This document shows positions 17,423 through 26,784 of a stretch of DNA of 64,000 nt, one piece after another; within the stretch, counting starts at the first letter, position 1, and each line of letters opens with the position of its first letter. Origin of the DNA: Bacteroidota bacterium (GTDB taxonomy: Bacteria > Bacteroidota > Bacteroidia > Flavobacteriales > Weeksellaceae); the NCBI GenBank assembly GCA_023422635.1, contig JAFAGO010000051.1:115268-179267 (forward strand). The letters are read 5' to 3'. The notes beneath the pieces were generated by a model. The model did no database searches, was not told the origin of the DNA, and worked only from the letters and a program-made list of their open reading frames with translations. The translations under genes and the position numbers were made by a program.

Positions 17423-18586
17423 AATAAGTCTTTGGCGAAAAATTATAGTAATTAGTACTACAATAGAAACTGGAGCTAACACAAAAAGAAGAAAGTAATG
17501 GTCCCATTTATACTCGAAAACGTATGACATTCCTAGTGACCCAAAGGAGCTTCCTAATGAAGAAAAAATTACAATCAAGGAAGTAAGGATGTTCACTTTT
17601 TCTTTACAAGTATTGATTAAAAATTTTGAATTGTATAGCGGATAAGTTGGAGAAAGAAACAACCCAAAAAAAGGAAAAATTGCCATAAGAATTAGCCAAG
17701 TGTTTTCAGTTGCTGTAGTAATTAAAATTTGGGCTGTGACAATTAAAATGGTGAGGCCTAGTAGACAAAACATGATATATCGGAACCACGAAAAATGCTG
17801 TATAATTTTACTAGTGACAAACCTACCTATAAAAGAAAAAAATGCCAAAAATGCAGTGGATTGCAAAGCGTAAAAAGAGTTAACTCCAAGGTTATTTCTG
17901 TAAAAAGTTGGTAACCACGAATTGAAACATTGCTCGGCAAGCACTAAGAAAAAAATAATGGTAAAGAATATGGGATTATTGGTTTTAAACAAACTTTTAA
18001 AGTCAAACAATACCGATTTTGATTCAACTTTTACTTCTTTGTAAGTATATCTTCTCAACTCTATAATGGTGTAGGCAGCAATGAGTGCTATACTCCAAAA
18101 TCCAAATTTCCAATAAACTTCATATTCACTTGCTAGTAGCCAACCAAAAAGCATATTAATCCCAAAAACACCGATAACAAAAGATGCTTCTACGCGGTTC
18201 ATCACCTTTGAAAGGCCAGCTTCGTTTTCTACATTATTTCGGATCAATCCAAATACGGCAATTTTACCTATAGAGAAGGCAATTCCTATTAAAACAAACC
18301 ATATTTTAAAAAACCAGAAATCATTGATAAAGGGAATAATCGTGCTACAAAAAAACACGATTAGTAATGAACATTGGAGAGAAATTTTAGTCCCTATTTT
18401 ATTAATAAATCCAACGCAGAAAAAAGAGGTTACTGCGATTGGGATATCTTTAAAAAATTCAAGAATCCCCAGGTGCTGATAAGAGATGCTACTTCCGGAA
18501 TACTTCAATATAATTATGCCCATACAGTTTAACAGCATCGAAAATAGCAGAAAAGACAATTGAAGTGGATGAAATTTATTGATCAT
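17411..18586 (-). CDS. MFS transporter, probably sugar uptake
   Basis: An inner-membrane carrier of 391 residues with about 12 hydrophobic segments, the normal MFS size. The first loop shows FINKIGTK, a weak form of the MFS motif GxLaDrxGrk. The middle loop (residues about 188-207) is basic. It is divergent from the susC-like gene and followed by the NUDIX regulator, so it probably imports the mono- or disaccharide released by the GH30 enzyme. The family is firm; the substrate is inferred from context only. Confidence 0.85.
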   Translation of the reverse strand: MINKFHPLQLSFLLFSMLLNCMGIIILKYSGSSISYQHLGILEFFKDIPIAVTSFFCVGFINKIGTKISLQCSLLIVFFCSTIIPFINDFWFFKIWFVLIGIAFSIGKIAVFGLIRNNVENEAGLSKVMNRVEASFVIGVFGINMLFGWLLASEYEVYWKFGFWSIALIAAYTIIELRRYTYKEVKVESKSVLFDFKSLFKTNNPIFFTIIFFLVLAEQCFNSWLPTFYRNNLGVNSFYALQSTAFLAFFSFIGRFVTSKIIQHFSWFRYIMFCLLGLTILIVTAQILITTATENTWLILMAIFPFFGLFLSPTYPLYNSKFLINTCKEKVNILTSLIVIFSSLGSSFGSLGMSYVFEYKWDHYFLLFVLAPVSIVVLITIIFRQRLILRQ

Positions 18587-18659
18587 TTAACTCAGAAGCT
18601 GCATTTTTAGTTAAAAAAATTTTAAGAAAAATAGTGCGATTTTCACACTAACTTTCTTG

Positions 18660-18667
18660 CAAACCTA
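18660..18667 (-). promoter_or_regulatory. -7 promoter element of the MFS-regulator operon
   Basis: TAGGTTTG on the minus strand fits TAnnTTTG exactly, 73 bases before the MFS start codon. Confidence 0.45.
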
Positions 18668-18731
18668 CGTAAATAAAAGAAAATTTAAAAAGAATAAAAA
18701 AAATATTAATGTTAAAGAAAATTTAATATAT

Positions 18732-18756
18732 TTATTGTCTCAATATGAGATAACAA
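18732..18756. promoter_or_regulatory. Palindromic operator at the susC-like promoter
   Basis: TTATTGTCTC (18732-18741), a five-base AATAT centre, and GAGATAACAA (18747-18756) form an inverted repeat with 8 of 10 matching pairs. It overlaps the end of a -7-like TATATTTA (18727-18734) and stops 13 bases before the susC-like start. That position suits a repressor. The NUDIX regulator is the most likely binder. Confidence 0.6.
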
Positions 18757-18769
18757 ATCTTAATTTAAT

Positions 18770-21664
18770 ATGAACGTGAAAACAAAAAGAAGTTTAGGAC
18801 TCATTGCAGTTCTTTATTTTACGGCAGGTTTCCAAGCGCAAACAACGCAGGATACTTTAACCAAAGAAACCAAAATCGATGAAGTAATTGTAATCGGTTA
18901 TGGTACACAAAAGAAAAGTAACGTTACCGGATCTATCGCCAGCATTAAAGCAGATGATATCGAAGATATCCCCGCAGGTAAGCCGGAACAGGTATTACAA
19001 GGTAGAGCAGCAGGTGTATCTGTAGTCACAAATTCAGGACAACCAGGATCTAGCGCAACAGTACGTGTACGCGGTTTAACCAGTTTTGGTGCTGCGGGTA
19101 ATGATCCTTTATGGGTGGTTGATGGAATTATGGTTGATGGTATAGGGTGGCTCAATCAAAGTGATATTGAATCAATAGAAGTGCTGAAAGATGGTGCTTC
19201 ATCAGCAATTTACGGGGTTTCCGCAGCTCGAGGCGTTGTTTTAGTTACTACTAAAAAAGGAAAAAAAGGAAAACTAAACCTTACCTATAATGGCAGCTAT
19301 GGAATTTCTCAAGCATCAAGAAAACTGGATCTACTTAATGGAACACAATATGCCACCATCATTAACGAAGCTCTCGTAAATGATGGAAAGTCTGCAAGGT
19401 ATGCCGACCCTACTATTTTTGGCGAAGGTACCGACTGGCAAGATTATGTTTTCAATACCGGAAATCGCCAAACGCACGAAATTAGTGTAAGCGGTGGAAA
19501 CGACAAATCAACATATTACGCATCTTTTGGTTACTTCGATCAAAATGGAATTGTAATGGGCGATATTTCCTACTATAAGAGACTCAACGCACGCTTAAAT
19601 TCAACGCATAAAGTGTTAGACTTCTTAACTGTAGGACAAACTTTTATGTATACCCATCAAAAAAGCCAAGGAATTTCTGCAAATGATGAATTTGGAGGCC
19701 CTATAAGTTCAGCTGTAAATTTGGACCCCACAACACCTGCAGTGGTAACCGATTGGTCGCTTGTTGATGCCAATGACTACACCAATCCTTACCTTATCCG
19801 TGATCCCAATGGTAATCCGTATGGTATTTCGCATTATGTAAATCAGGAAATGACCAATCCGCTTGCCTATCGCTATACGCAACAAGGCAAATACGGCTGG
19901 TCGGATGATTTGGTTGGTAATGTATTCGCCGATCTAAAATTAGCTGATGGTTTGAATTTTAAAACCACCCTAAACGGTAAAAAATCATTCTGGGGAGGAC
20001 AAGGTTTTACACCAATTTTTTATCTTAGCCCAACCAATAACAACCTTGTTTTCAATAATCTTAATAGAAGTTCACAAAGGAAATTCGAGTGGAGCTGGGA
20101 AAATACCTTAAGCTACTCTAAAAGATTAGGAGACCATAACTTAAATGTGGTAATTGGCCAAGGTGTTTACCGTTTTAATGTTGGATCTGGAGAGTCTGTT
20201 ACTTACACTAATCTTCCTGTAAATAACTGGCAAGATGCCTCTTTTAACTTTAATATTCCACAAGATGATATTACGGCTACAGGTTGGGATTATAAAGAAA
20301 CCAGAAAAACATCATACTTCGCTAGAGCCATTTATGATTATCAAGATAAATACCTATTTACCGGTACAATCCGTAGAGATGCTTCTTCAAAATTTTTAGA
20401 TGTTTGGGGAAATTTCCCTTCCTTTTCATTAGGATGGAATGTTCATAAAGAAAACTTCTGGAAAGACAATGATGTTCTGAATTCACTGAAAATTCGTGGA
20501 GGTTACGGAGTTTTAGGGAATGATAATATTGATGATTTTATGTTCCGAAGTTCAGTAGTGTCTGGCAGTAATTACACCAACGGCAATGATGTTATTGTCA
20601 TAGGATATGCGCCTAACACTATAGGAAATCCTGATTTGCGTTGGGAGGAAACTTCTCAGCTCAATGTTGGTGCCGATTTAAAATTTTTAAGAAATTTCAC
20701 CTTCTCTTTTGATTGGTACAAAAAAGAAACTACCGATATCCTTCGTCAAGTTAATATTCCTGGGTATGTTGGTGTGCCTATTAATCCTTGGTCAAATATT
20801 GGAGATATGGAAAATAAAGGATGGGAATTCGAGTTAGGTTATCGCAAAAATTGGGATGATTTTAAACTCTCTTTAAATGCTAATTTCTCAACCAACAAAA
20901 ATGAAATTACGCGTTTAGAAGATGATTTGGAATATACCAACATCGCAAGTTTCCAATCGATGGGACCAATCCAAAGAATTCAAGTTGGCAAATCTTATGG
21001 AACATTCTACGGATATACCTATAGTGGCGTTTTCCAAAATCAAGAACAAATTAATGCATATGTTGATGCTAGTGGAAACCGAATTTTACCTAATGCGCGT
21101 CCAGGAGATTTCATTTGGGAAGATAACAATGGAGATGGTAAAATCGACCAATTGGATATGGTTGATTTAGGAAATTCTGTACCTAAATTCAACTACGGAT
21201 TTACCGTTAATATGAATTATAAAAACTTTGATTTGATGGTATTTGCACAAGGACAAGGTGGAAATAAAATATTTCAAGGGCTAAGAAGATTAGATATGGT
21301 GGATGCCAACTATCAAACCTGGATCTTAAACCGATGGACTGGCGAAGGATCTACTAATGAATATGCACGCGTAAGCCAAAATGATCCTAACGGAAACTAC
21401 ACTAGAATGTCCAGTTTATATCTTCAAAAAGGAGATTACTTAAGAATAAAACTTGTACAATTAGGGTATACTTTACCAGAAGATATTAGCAAAAACTTTG
21501 GTGCAAATAAAGTACGATTTTATGTTACTGGTGAAAACCTATTTACATTTACCGAATACACTGGATATGATCCTGAAATCGCAGGTGGCAATTCGTACGG
21601 GATCGATCGCGCTTACTATCCACAAGCCAGAACATTCTTACTAGGAGGAAACATTCAATTTTAA
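18770..21664 (+). CDS. SusC/RagA-family TonB-dependent outer-membrane transporter
   Basis: A TonB-dependent transporter of 964 residues for glycan import across the outer membrane. It has a signal peptide ending near FQAQ. The TonB-box/SusC signature is in DEVIVIGYGTQKKSNVTGSI, followed by the plug domain (VLQGRAAGV, VRVRGLTSFG, IESIEVLKDGASSAIYG). The beta-barrel ends in ARTFLLGGNIQF. The N-terminal carboxypeptidase-D-like extension seen in many SusC proteins is absent, which explains the modest length. It is followed after 10 bases by its SusD partner. With the GH30 gene this makes a small polysaccharide-use locus. Confidence 0.97.
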   Translation: MNVKTKRSLGLIAVLYFTAGFQAQTTQDTLTKETKIDEVIVIGYGTQKKSNVTGSIASIKADDIEDIPAGKPEQVLQGRAAGVSVVTNSGQPGSSATVRVRGLTSFGAAGNDPLWVVDGIMVDGIGWLNQSDIESIEVLKDGASSAIYGVSAARGVVLVTTKKGKKGKLNLTYNGSYGISQASRKLDLLNGTQYATIINEALVNDGKSARYADPTIFGEGTDWQDYVFNTGNRQTHEISVSGGNDKSTYYASFGYFDQNGIVMGDISYYKRLNARLNSTHKVLDFLTVGQTFMYTHQKSQGISANDEFGGPISSAVNLDPTTPAVVTDWSLVDANDYTNPYLIRDPNGNPYGISHYVNQEMTNPLAYRYTQQGKYGWSDDLVGNVFADLKLADGLNFKTTLNGKKSFWGGQGFTPIFYLSPTNNNLVFNNLNRSSQRKFEWSWENTLSYSKRLGDHNLNVVIGQGVYRFNVGSGESVTYTNLPVNNWQDASFNFNIPQDDITATGWDYKETRKTSYFARAIYDYQDKYLFTGTIRRDASSKFLDVWGNFPSFSLGWNVHKENFWKDNDVLNSLKIRGGYGVLGNDNIDDFMFRSSVVSGSNYTNGNDVIVIGYAPNTIGNPDLRWEETSQLNVGADLKFLRNFTFSFDWYKKETTDILRQVNIPGYVGVPINPWSNIGDMENKGWEFELGYRKNWDDFKLSLNANFSTNKNEITRLEDDLEYTNIASFQSMGPIQRIQVGKSYGTFYGYTYSGVFQNQEQINAYVDASGNRILPNARPGDFIWEDNNGDGKIDQLDMVDLGNSVPKFNYGFTVNMNYKNFDLMVFAQGQGGNKIFQGLRRLDMVDANYQTWILNRWTGEGSTNEYARVSQNDPNGNYTRMSSLYLQKGDYLRIKLVQLGYTLPEDISKNFGANKVRFYVTGENLFTFTEYTGYDPEIAGGNSYGIDRAYYPQARTFLLGGNIQF

Positions 21665-21674
21665 GATTTAAACA

Positions 21675-23207
21675 ATGAAAAACAATAAAATATTATACAA
21701 AAGTTTGGCAGCTCTAATGTTTGCCGGAATGACTTTAGGAACAGTGGGTTGTTCCGAAGATTACGTGAAAGACGTCGTTAACAGCGGAACCTTTGATGAT
21801 TCTAACTACTTCAAAACCGAAGACCAATGTACCAGCGCTACCGCTGCTGTTTACGACATCATGAAAAAGTATGCAGGCGGATTTGAGAATATGGTAACCT
21901 TTTTCAATTCAGGTTCCGACGATTTCTATTCTGGTGGAGGTAGTTCTACCGATGGTTTGGGAATACAAGGGATGAACAACTATAGCATCAATGCCAATAC
22001 AATGCCCGCCAGCTATTGGAAAGATTATTATCAAGGGGTTTCAAGAGCAAATTGGGTAATTAAAAGATTGCCAGAGGCACCCGTAGATGATGCATTCAAA
22101 CAAAGACTTTTAGCTGAGGTTACCGTGCTTAGGTCGCTTTATTATTTTGAATTGGTCCGAATGTTCGGAAATATCCCGTTAATTTTAGAGCCCATTGATG
22201 CATCTGTGGATTATTGGAATATTCCTCAAGTTGAGCCTCAACAAATATATAATCAAATAGAGGCGGATATACTAAGCGTAATTGATCAACTTCCTATGAC
22301 TGTAAATGGAGCGGATCGCGGAAGAATTACCCAAGGTTCGGCACGTGCAATATTAGGCAAAATTTATCTTTTCGATAAAAAAAATGATCTTGCAGCAGAA
22401 CAATTAGCATTGGTAAACGGAACTCCTGGTTCAACAAGCCAATATGGTTATAAGCTAGTGGACAACTATGCTAGTCTATTTGAAATTGACAATAAATTTA
22501 CGTCTGAAGCAGTTTTAGAAGCCAATTATACGAACAAAGGAAATTCAGATTGGGGCTTTTGGGGGTATGGCAATGATGAAGGAAACTCAATATGTATTAT
22601 GATTGGTCCAAGATCATACACCAGAGCATCCTCAGCAGGAAGTGATGTACCTGATTTAGTTTCTGGTTGGTCTTTTAATACTGTTACAGAAGATCTTTAT
22701 AATACTTTAAAAGACGATCCTCGATTTGATGCAACAATTCTCGACGCCGGAAAACTTGCCGCTGAAGGTAAAATTACTTATTCACCAGGTTATGCAGATA
22801 CGGGATATTTCCTTAAAAAATATGCACCACTGCGTGAAGGGCAATCTCAATTGCCAGGCGCAATGGAATTAAACTTTAGGCAAAACTATATTGCAATACG
22901 CCTTGCAGATACTTATTTAATGGAAGCTGAAGCACTAGGAGGCACAGGAGCTAGAGCACAAGCCCTTTTAGATGCAGTACGTGATCGCGTTGGTTTACCA
23001 TCGATCCCTGTAAACATGCAGAATATCAAAGAAGAAAGAAGAAGAGAACTTGCTGGGGAAGGTCACCGCTGGTTTGATTTGGTTCGCTGGGGAGATGCAC
23101 CATCTAAATTGGCTTCCAAAGGATTTGTTAGTGGAAAAAACGAAATTCTTCCAATTCCATTTACAGAACTTCCCAATACTGCCTTAGTTCAAAACCCTAA
23201 TTATTAA
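21675..23207 (+). CDS. SusD/RagB-family surface glycan-binding lipoprotein
   Basis: A lipoprotein of 510 residues that caps the SusC-like barrel and binds the glycan. The signal ends in TVGC with the lipidated cysteine at 26. The TPR-rich SusD fold is shown by TAAVYDIM, VLRSLYYFELVRMFG and RGRITQGSARAILGKIYL. The C-terminal stretch ends RRRELAGEGHRWFDLVRWG, then EILPIPFTELP and a final NPNY. This end is diagnostic of the family. It is co-transcribed with the SusC-like gene. Confidence 0.96.
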   Translation: MKNNKILYKSLAALMFAGMTLGTVGCSEDYVKDVVNSGTFDDSNYFKTEDQCTSATAAVYDIMKKYAGGFENMVTFFNSGSDDFYSGGGSSTDGLGIQGMNNYSINANTMPASYWKDYYQGVSRANWVIKRLPEAPVDDAFKQRLLAEVTVLRSLYYFELVRMFGNIPLILEPIDASVDYWNIPQVEPQQIYNQIEADILSVIDQLPMTVNGADRGRITQGSARAILGKIYLFDKKNDLAAEQLALVNGTPGSTSQYGYKLVDNYASLFEIDNKFTSEAVLEANYTNKGNSDWGFWGYGNDEGNSICIMIGPRSYTRASSAGSDVPDLVSGWSFNTVTEDLYNTLKDDPRFDATILDAGKLAAEGKITYSPGYADTGYFLKKYAPLREGQSQLPGAMELNFRQNYIAIRLADTYLMEAEALGGTGARAQALLDAVRDRVGLPSIPVNMQNIKEERRRELAGEGHRWFDLVRWGDAPSKLASKGFVSGKNEILPIPFTELPNTALVQNPNY

Positions 23208-23227
23208 CCATTTATAACTGAATAAAT

Positions 23228-24106
23228 ATGAAAACAATTATAAAAAGTGTAATATTCGGCGTACTAATCACCACATCTATAGTTTCCTGTGTTCCAGAAC
23301 GTGTTGAAGGTGATGGCAATGGATTAACGCCAACCCACTCGGATGCATCATTTACGGTGACCAAAACTGCGGAGAACTATTATAAACTTGAAGCAAGCAA
23401 TAATAATTATATATCTTCCCGATGGAATCTTGATGACGGAGGTGGCTTTTTTATAGCACCAAATGTTTACGAAGTTTTTATACCGGACCAAGGTACGTAC
23501 ACCATTCAACATCAAATTATAGGGCAAGGTGGTATTATTGCAGGTGTAGCATCACAAACCATTACTGTAGAAAACTCTGATCCCGTAGCAGGAAATTTAA
23601 TACAAGGTGGAAAGTTTGAAAATTCTGATGATGTTGCAAAATGGAATCTTGCATTTCCTAATCCGTCAGGCACTGCGAATTGGGTGTTTTCCGAAGGAAA
23701 AGCAACATTTACAGCAACAGAATGGAACAGAAATGTACTATACCAACCAATAGATGTTGTAGCGGGCAGAAGTTATAAAGTAGACGCCGTAGTAAGTTCG
23801 ACAACAGGAGTTTCGGACTCATGGTTTGAAATTTATGTTGGCTATACAGCTCCAACTGCAAATAATGACTACACGGGTGATGGTGGGGATAACACGTGGA
23901 TTAGAGGAATTAATACTTGGGCAGGTAGCGGAACACAGCCTTTTGCAGGAAAAATATCCAACGTAGGATCCATCAATTCAAACAATCCTACAGGAACATT
24001 TACTGCCACTTCAACAGGAACAGTATATTTCGCAATACGTTCTGGTGGTAACGATATGAAAGAAGGAATCTCGATTACAAATATTGAGTTCCGAGGAATT
24101 AATTAA
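23228..24106 (+). CDS. SusE-like surface lipoprotein, PKD-like plus carbohydrate-binding-like domains
   Basis: A lipoprotein of 292 residues with the lipidated cysteine at 21 (SIVSC). Residues ~35-115 look like a PKD/Ig domain (SSRWNLDDGGGFF, then GTYTIQHQI). From ~120 on, GGKFENSDDVAKWNL and later YQPIDVVAGRSYKVDAVVSS resemble a CBM4/9-type jelly roll. It sits 20 bases after the SusD gene, the normal place of a SusE/SusF-type glycan-binding protein, and likely holds the substrate at the cell surface. The domain call rests on sequence pattern only. Confidence 0.82.
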   Translation: MKTIIKSVIFGVLITTSIVSCVPERVEGDGNGLTPTHSDASFTVTKTAENYYKLEASNNNYISSRWNLDDGGGFFIAPNVYEVFIPDQGTYTIQHQIIGQGGIIAGVASQTITVENSDPVAGNLIQGGKFENSDDVAKWNLAFPNPSGTANWVFSEGKATFTATEWNRNVLYQPIDVVAGRSYKVDAVVSSTTGVSDSWFEIYVGYTAPTANNDYTGDGGDNTWIRGINTWAGSGTQPFAGKISNVGSINSNNPTGTFTATSTGTVYFAIRSGGNDMKEGISITNIEFRGIN

Positions 24107-24113
24107 TACATAA

Positions 24114-24150
24114 AATAGAGGAGGACTCAATACTTCCTCTATTTTTTTTT
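24114..24150 (+). terminator. Strong terminator inside the Sus operon, before the GH30 gene
   Basis: AATAGAGGA (24114-24122) and TCCTCTATT (24135-24143) form a perfect 9-bp stem followed by nine T. It lies between the SusE-like gene and the GH30 gene, so it should reduce read-through into the enzyme gene. Confidence 0.8.
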
Positions 24151-24166
24151 CAAAAAAAGAAAAATA

Positions 24167-25639
24167 ATGAAGTACAAAAATGGAAAGAAAAATTCAATAG
24201 CAGATGTAATGCTACTGCTTTTACTCCCTTTACTCTTGATATTTTGTTCAGGCGGTGGTCAAGATCCAACCGGAGAAACTACACCAACGCCAACGCCACC
24301 TACGGGTAATTATTCTGAAGGTGAGTTTTGGTTAACCAGAGGCGATCAAACGATTAAACTTGCACAGCAATCCAATATTATTTTCAATAATAATTTAAAC
24401 ACTTTTGCAACAATAGAAGTTAAAGATAGTGAAACCTACCAATCGATCGACGGATTCGGATTTACACTTACAGGTGGAAGCGTAGAGGTAATCAATTCAT
24501 TATCGGCATCAAAAAAAGAAGCTCTCTTACAAGAACTTTTTGGAAGCTCTGGTAACGCAATATCAATCTCTTACCTTCGATTGAGCATTGGCGCTTCCGA
24601 TCTTAACAGTGAAGTATTTTCGTACGATGATGTTCCGACTGGTCAAACGGACGAAGATTTGAGTGAATTCAGTTTAGCAAAGGATCAAAGTCTTATTGAT
24701 ATGCTGAAAAAAATTGTAGCGATCAATCCGAATATAAAAATAATTGCAACGCCTTGGTCCCCACCTGTTTGGATGAAAACCAATGGAAGCACAATAGGAG
24801 GGAGTTTAAGGCCAGAATATTATTCTGTATATGCCCAATATTTTGTAAAATATCTACAAGCAATGAGCGCGCAAGGAATTAAAATTGATGCCATTACACC
24901 GCAGAACGAACCGCTTCATGCTGGAAATAATCCGAGTTTGTATATGACTGCGGAAGAACAACGCGATTTTATAAAACAGCATTTGGGACCATCATTAAAA
25001 TCTGCTGGCTTAACAACAAAAATCATCAGTTATGATCATAATGCCGATAATATTGCATATTCTACAACGGTTTTATCTGATTCAGAAGCTGCTGCATTTG
25101 TAGATGGATCAGCTTTTCATCTGTATAATGGGTCAATTTCTTCTTTATCTTCTTTACATAACGCTTTTCCGTCTAAAAATATTTATTTTACGGAACAGTA
25201 TACCGCATCCACAGGAGATTTTAATGGAGATCTTGTTTGGCACATTAAAAATGTAATTATTGGCGCAACTCGAAATTGGAGTAAGAATGCTTTAGAATGG
25301 AATCTTGCAAATGATGCTAATTTTAAACCGTATACTCCTGGTGGTTGTACTACCTGTAAAGGCGCAATTACCATTAACAGTTCAGAAAATTTCGATAGAA
25401 ATGTGGCCTACTATATTATTGCGCATGCTTCTAAGTTTGTGCCTCAAAATTCGATTAGAATCTATTCATCACAATCAGGAAGCATAAGTAGCGTGGCTTT
25501 TAAAAGACCAGATGGTAAAATTGTGGCTATTGTTTTGAATGAAGGTAGTTCAGCTGTAAACTTCAATCTTAAATTCAAAGATGTGAGCGCACTAACGGCT
25601 TTACCAAGCAGTTCTGTAGGAACTTATATTTTTAACTAA
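24167..25639 (+). CDS. GH30-family glycoside hydrolase (probably endo-beta-1,6-glucanase)
   Basis: A surface lipoprotein enzyme of 490 residues. The signal ends LLLIFC with the lipidated cysteine at 27, followed by a proline/threonine linker (TTPTPTPPTG). The catalytic barrel starts with YQSIDGFGFTLTGGS (91-105). The acid/base glutamate is E248 in TPQNEPLHAG and the nucleophile is E343 in IYFTEQYTAS. ATPWSPPVWMKTNG is a GH30 hallmark. A small beta domain closes the C-terminus. The motif set is nearest to GH30 subfamilies 1 and 3, which act on beta-glucosyl linkages; subfamily 3 cuts beta-1,6-glucan. The linkage is inferred. Confidence 0.92.
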   Translation: MKYKNGKKNSIADVMLLLLLPLLLIFCSGGGQDPTGETTPTPTPPTGNYSEGEFWLTRGDQTIKLAQQSNIIFNNNLNTFATIEVKDSETYQSIDGFGFTLTGGSVEVINSLSASKKEALLQELFGSSGNAISISYLRLSIGASDLNSEVFSYDDVPTGQTDEDLSEFSLAKDQSLIDMLKKIVAINPNIKIIATPWSPPVWMKTNGSTIGGSLRPEYYSVYAQYFVKYLQAMSAQGIKIDAITPQNEPLHAGNNPSLYMTAEEQRDFIKQHLGPSLKSAGLTTKIISYDHNADNIAYSTTVLSDSEAAAFVDGSAFHLYNGSISSLSSLHNAFPSKNIYFTEQYTASTGDFNGDLVWHIKNVIIGATRNWSKNALEWNLANDANFKPYTPGGCTTCKGAITINSSENFDRNVAYYIIAHASKFVPQNSIRIYSSQSGSISSVAFKRPDGKIVAIVLNEGSSAVNFNLKFKDVSALTALPSSSVGTYIFN

Positions 25640-25676
25640 CAAACTTTTATTAACATTTTTATTATTCTTAAAGGGG

Positions 25677-25708
25677 CGGTGCAAATTCTATATTTGCACC
25701 GTTTTTTT
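25677..25708 (+). terminator. Terminator of the Sus/GH30 locus
   Basis: CGGTGCAAAT (25677-25686) and ATTTGCACCG (25692-25701) form a perfect 10-bp stem followed by seven T. Its end touches the stop codon of the converging gene. Confidence 0.88.
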
Positions 25709-26204
25709 ATAAATCTTTTTCAATTTCTTTGCAGTCCACGCTATTTAAAGTGCGACCTTCGCTGAAATTTATACTTTTATAGTCGGCATAATTTTGTCCT
25801 GAAGCATCATATTTTCCAATACCTTCTTTTAAGCGATTATCATTTTTAAGAAACCAAATTTCGCGTGTTGAATTTTGTCCTTCTGAGGTAAAGGTGTAGT
25901 TGAGTTTTAACGTGTCGCCATCCATTAACCCTGAGATTTCGCCTTTTGAGCTATCTTTTTGAAAATTTTTGTAGCTCATTTTTCCCGTAATAGTGCCCAA
26001 ATTATCTTCATAAGAAACAAATAAAGAATCTTTTCCGTCGGTCGCCAAGTAGCAATTCGTTTCAATAGGAATGTAGTCGGACGAAGCTTCGGAAGCAATT
26101 GCGGTACTATCAAAGTCAGGTTTAACCACCAAATCGGCCTGTTTTTTTTCACAACTTGTGGTTAAGATAAAAAGCGTTGAGGTTGCGACAAAGAGTTTTT
26201 TCAT
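25707..26204 (-). CDS. Putative lipoprotein of unknown function
   Basis: A lipoprotein of 165 residues, starting at the ATG before KKLFVATSTLFILTTSC. A frame 11 residues longer would spoil the signal peptide. The mature part is hydrophilic, with repeated beta-hairpin-like stretches such as DGKDSLFVSYEDNLGTITGKM and a final CKEIEKDL. Two extra cysteines (in TNCYLAT and VDCKEIEK) may pair. It is a single gene that converges on the GH30 locus. I do not recognise the family. Confidence 0.75.
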   Translation of the reverse strand: MKKLFVATSTLFILTTSCEKKQADLVVKPDFDSTAIASEASSDYIPIETNCYLATDGKDSLFVSYEDNLGTITGKMSYKNFQKDSSKGEISGLMDGDTLKLNYTFTSEGQNSTREIWFLKNDNRLKEGIGKYDASGQNYADYKSINFSEGRTLNSVDCKEIEKDL

Positions 26205-26784
26205 GTTGTTGAATAGTTTTATAGTGTACAGAACCACAAAATTAAAAATTTTATAATCAAAAGAGAAACTTCATATTATGTTAAATAATAATTTTCTTCT
26301 TATAATTAAGTGGAAAAATTTATTGAAAGAAATTTCTCAACATAATAACGAGCACAAATACTGATACCATTATTCATCTATATCTTTTACAAATTGAATA
26401 ATTAAAAGAAGGTTCAGCTCGTAATAATTAAATATCTAATTTTTTAAATCGCTCATCAACGCATTAATAATAGATTGATCAAATATTTATTTTTATAAGA
26501 CTTTTTGAGATCATTTACTTTAAGAATTACAGTTAATACACAAACTAAAAGCGCAAAACCATTTTTATAAATTGCCTATAATTTATATTATGTTAAATTG
26601 TATATTTTTCATTGTTCAGAATTTATGGCCTAATCAAACTACTTTTCCTTTTACATACATCACACCTAGCGCTTTATTTGAATCTTTATTTAAACTTTAC
26701 ATTAACCTTCTTGACGAAAGCAATTAATGTTTACATTTTTGAAACGTATTTACAAGTATATCATTAATAACAAAAAATTGAGCG
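26205..26784. other. AT-rich intergenic stretch without a recognisable gene
   Basis: No coding frame of useful length is seen. Two weak structures exist. ATATTATGTTAAAT occurs twice, at 26273-26286 and 26585-26598. ATAATAACGAGC (26342-26353) can pair imperfectly with GCTCGTAATAAT (26417-26428). Neither points to a known RNA. Confidence 0.5.
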
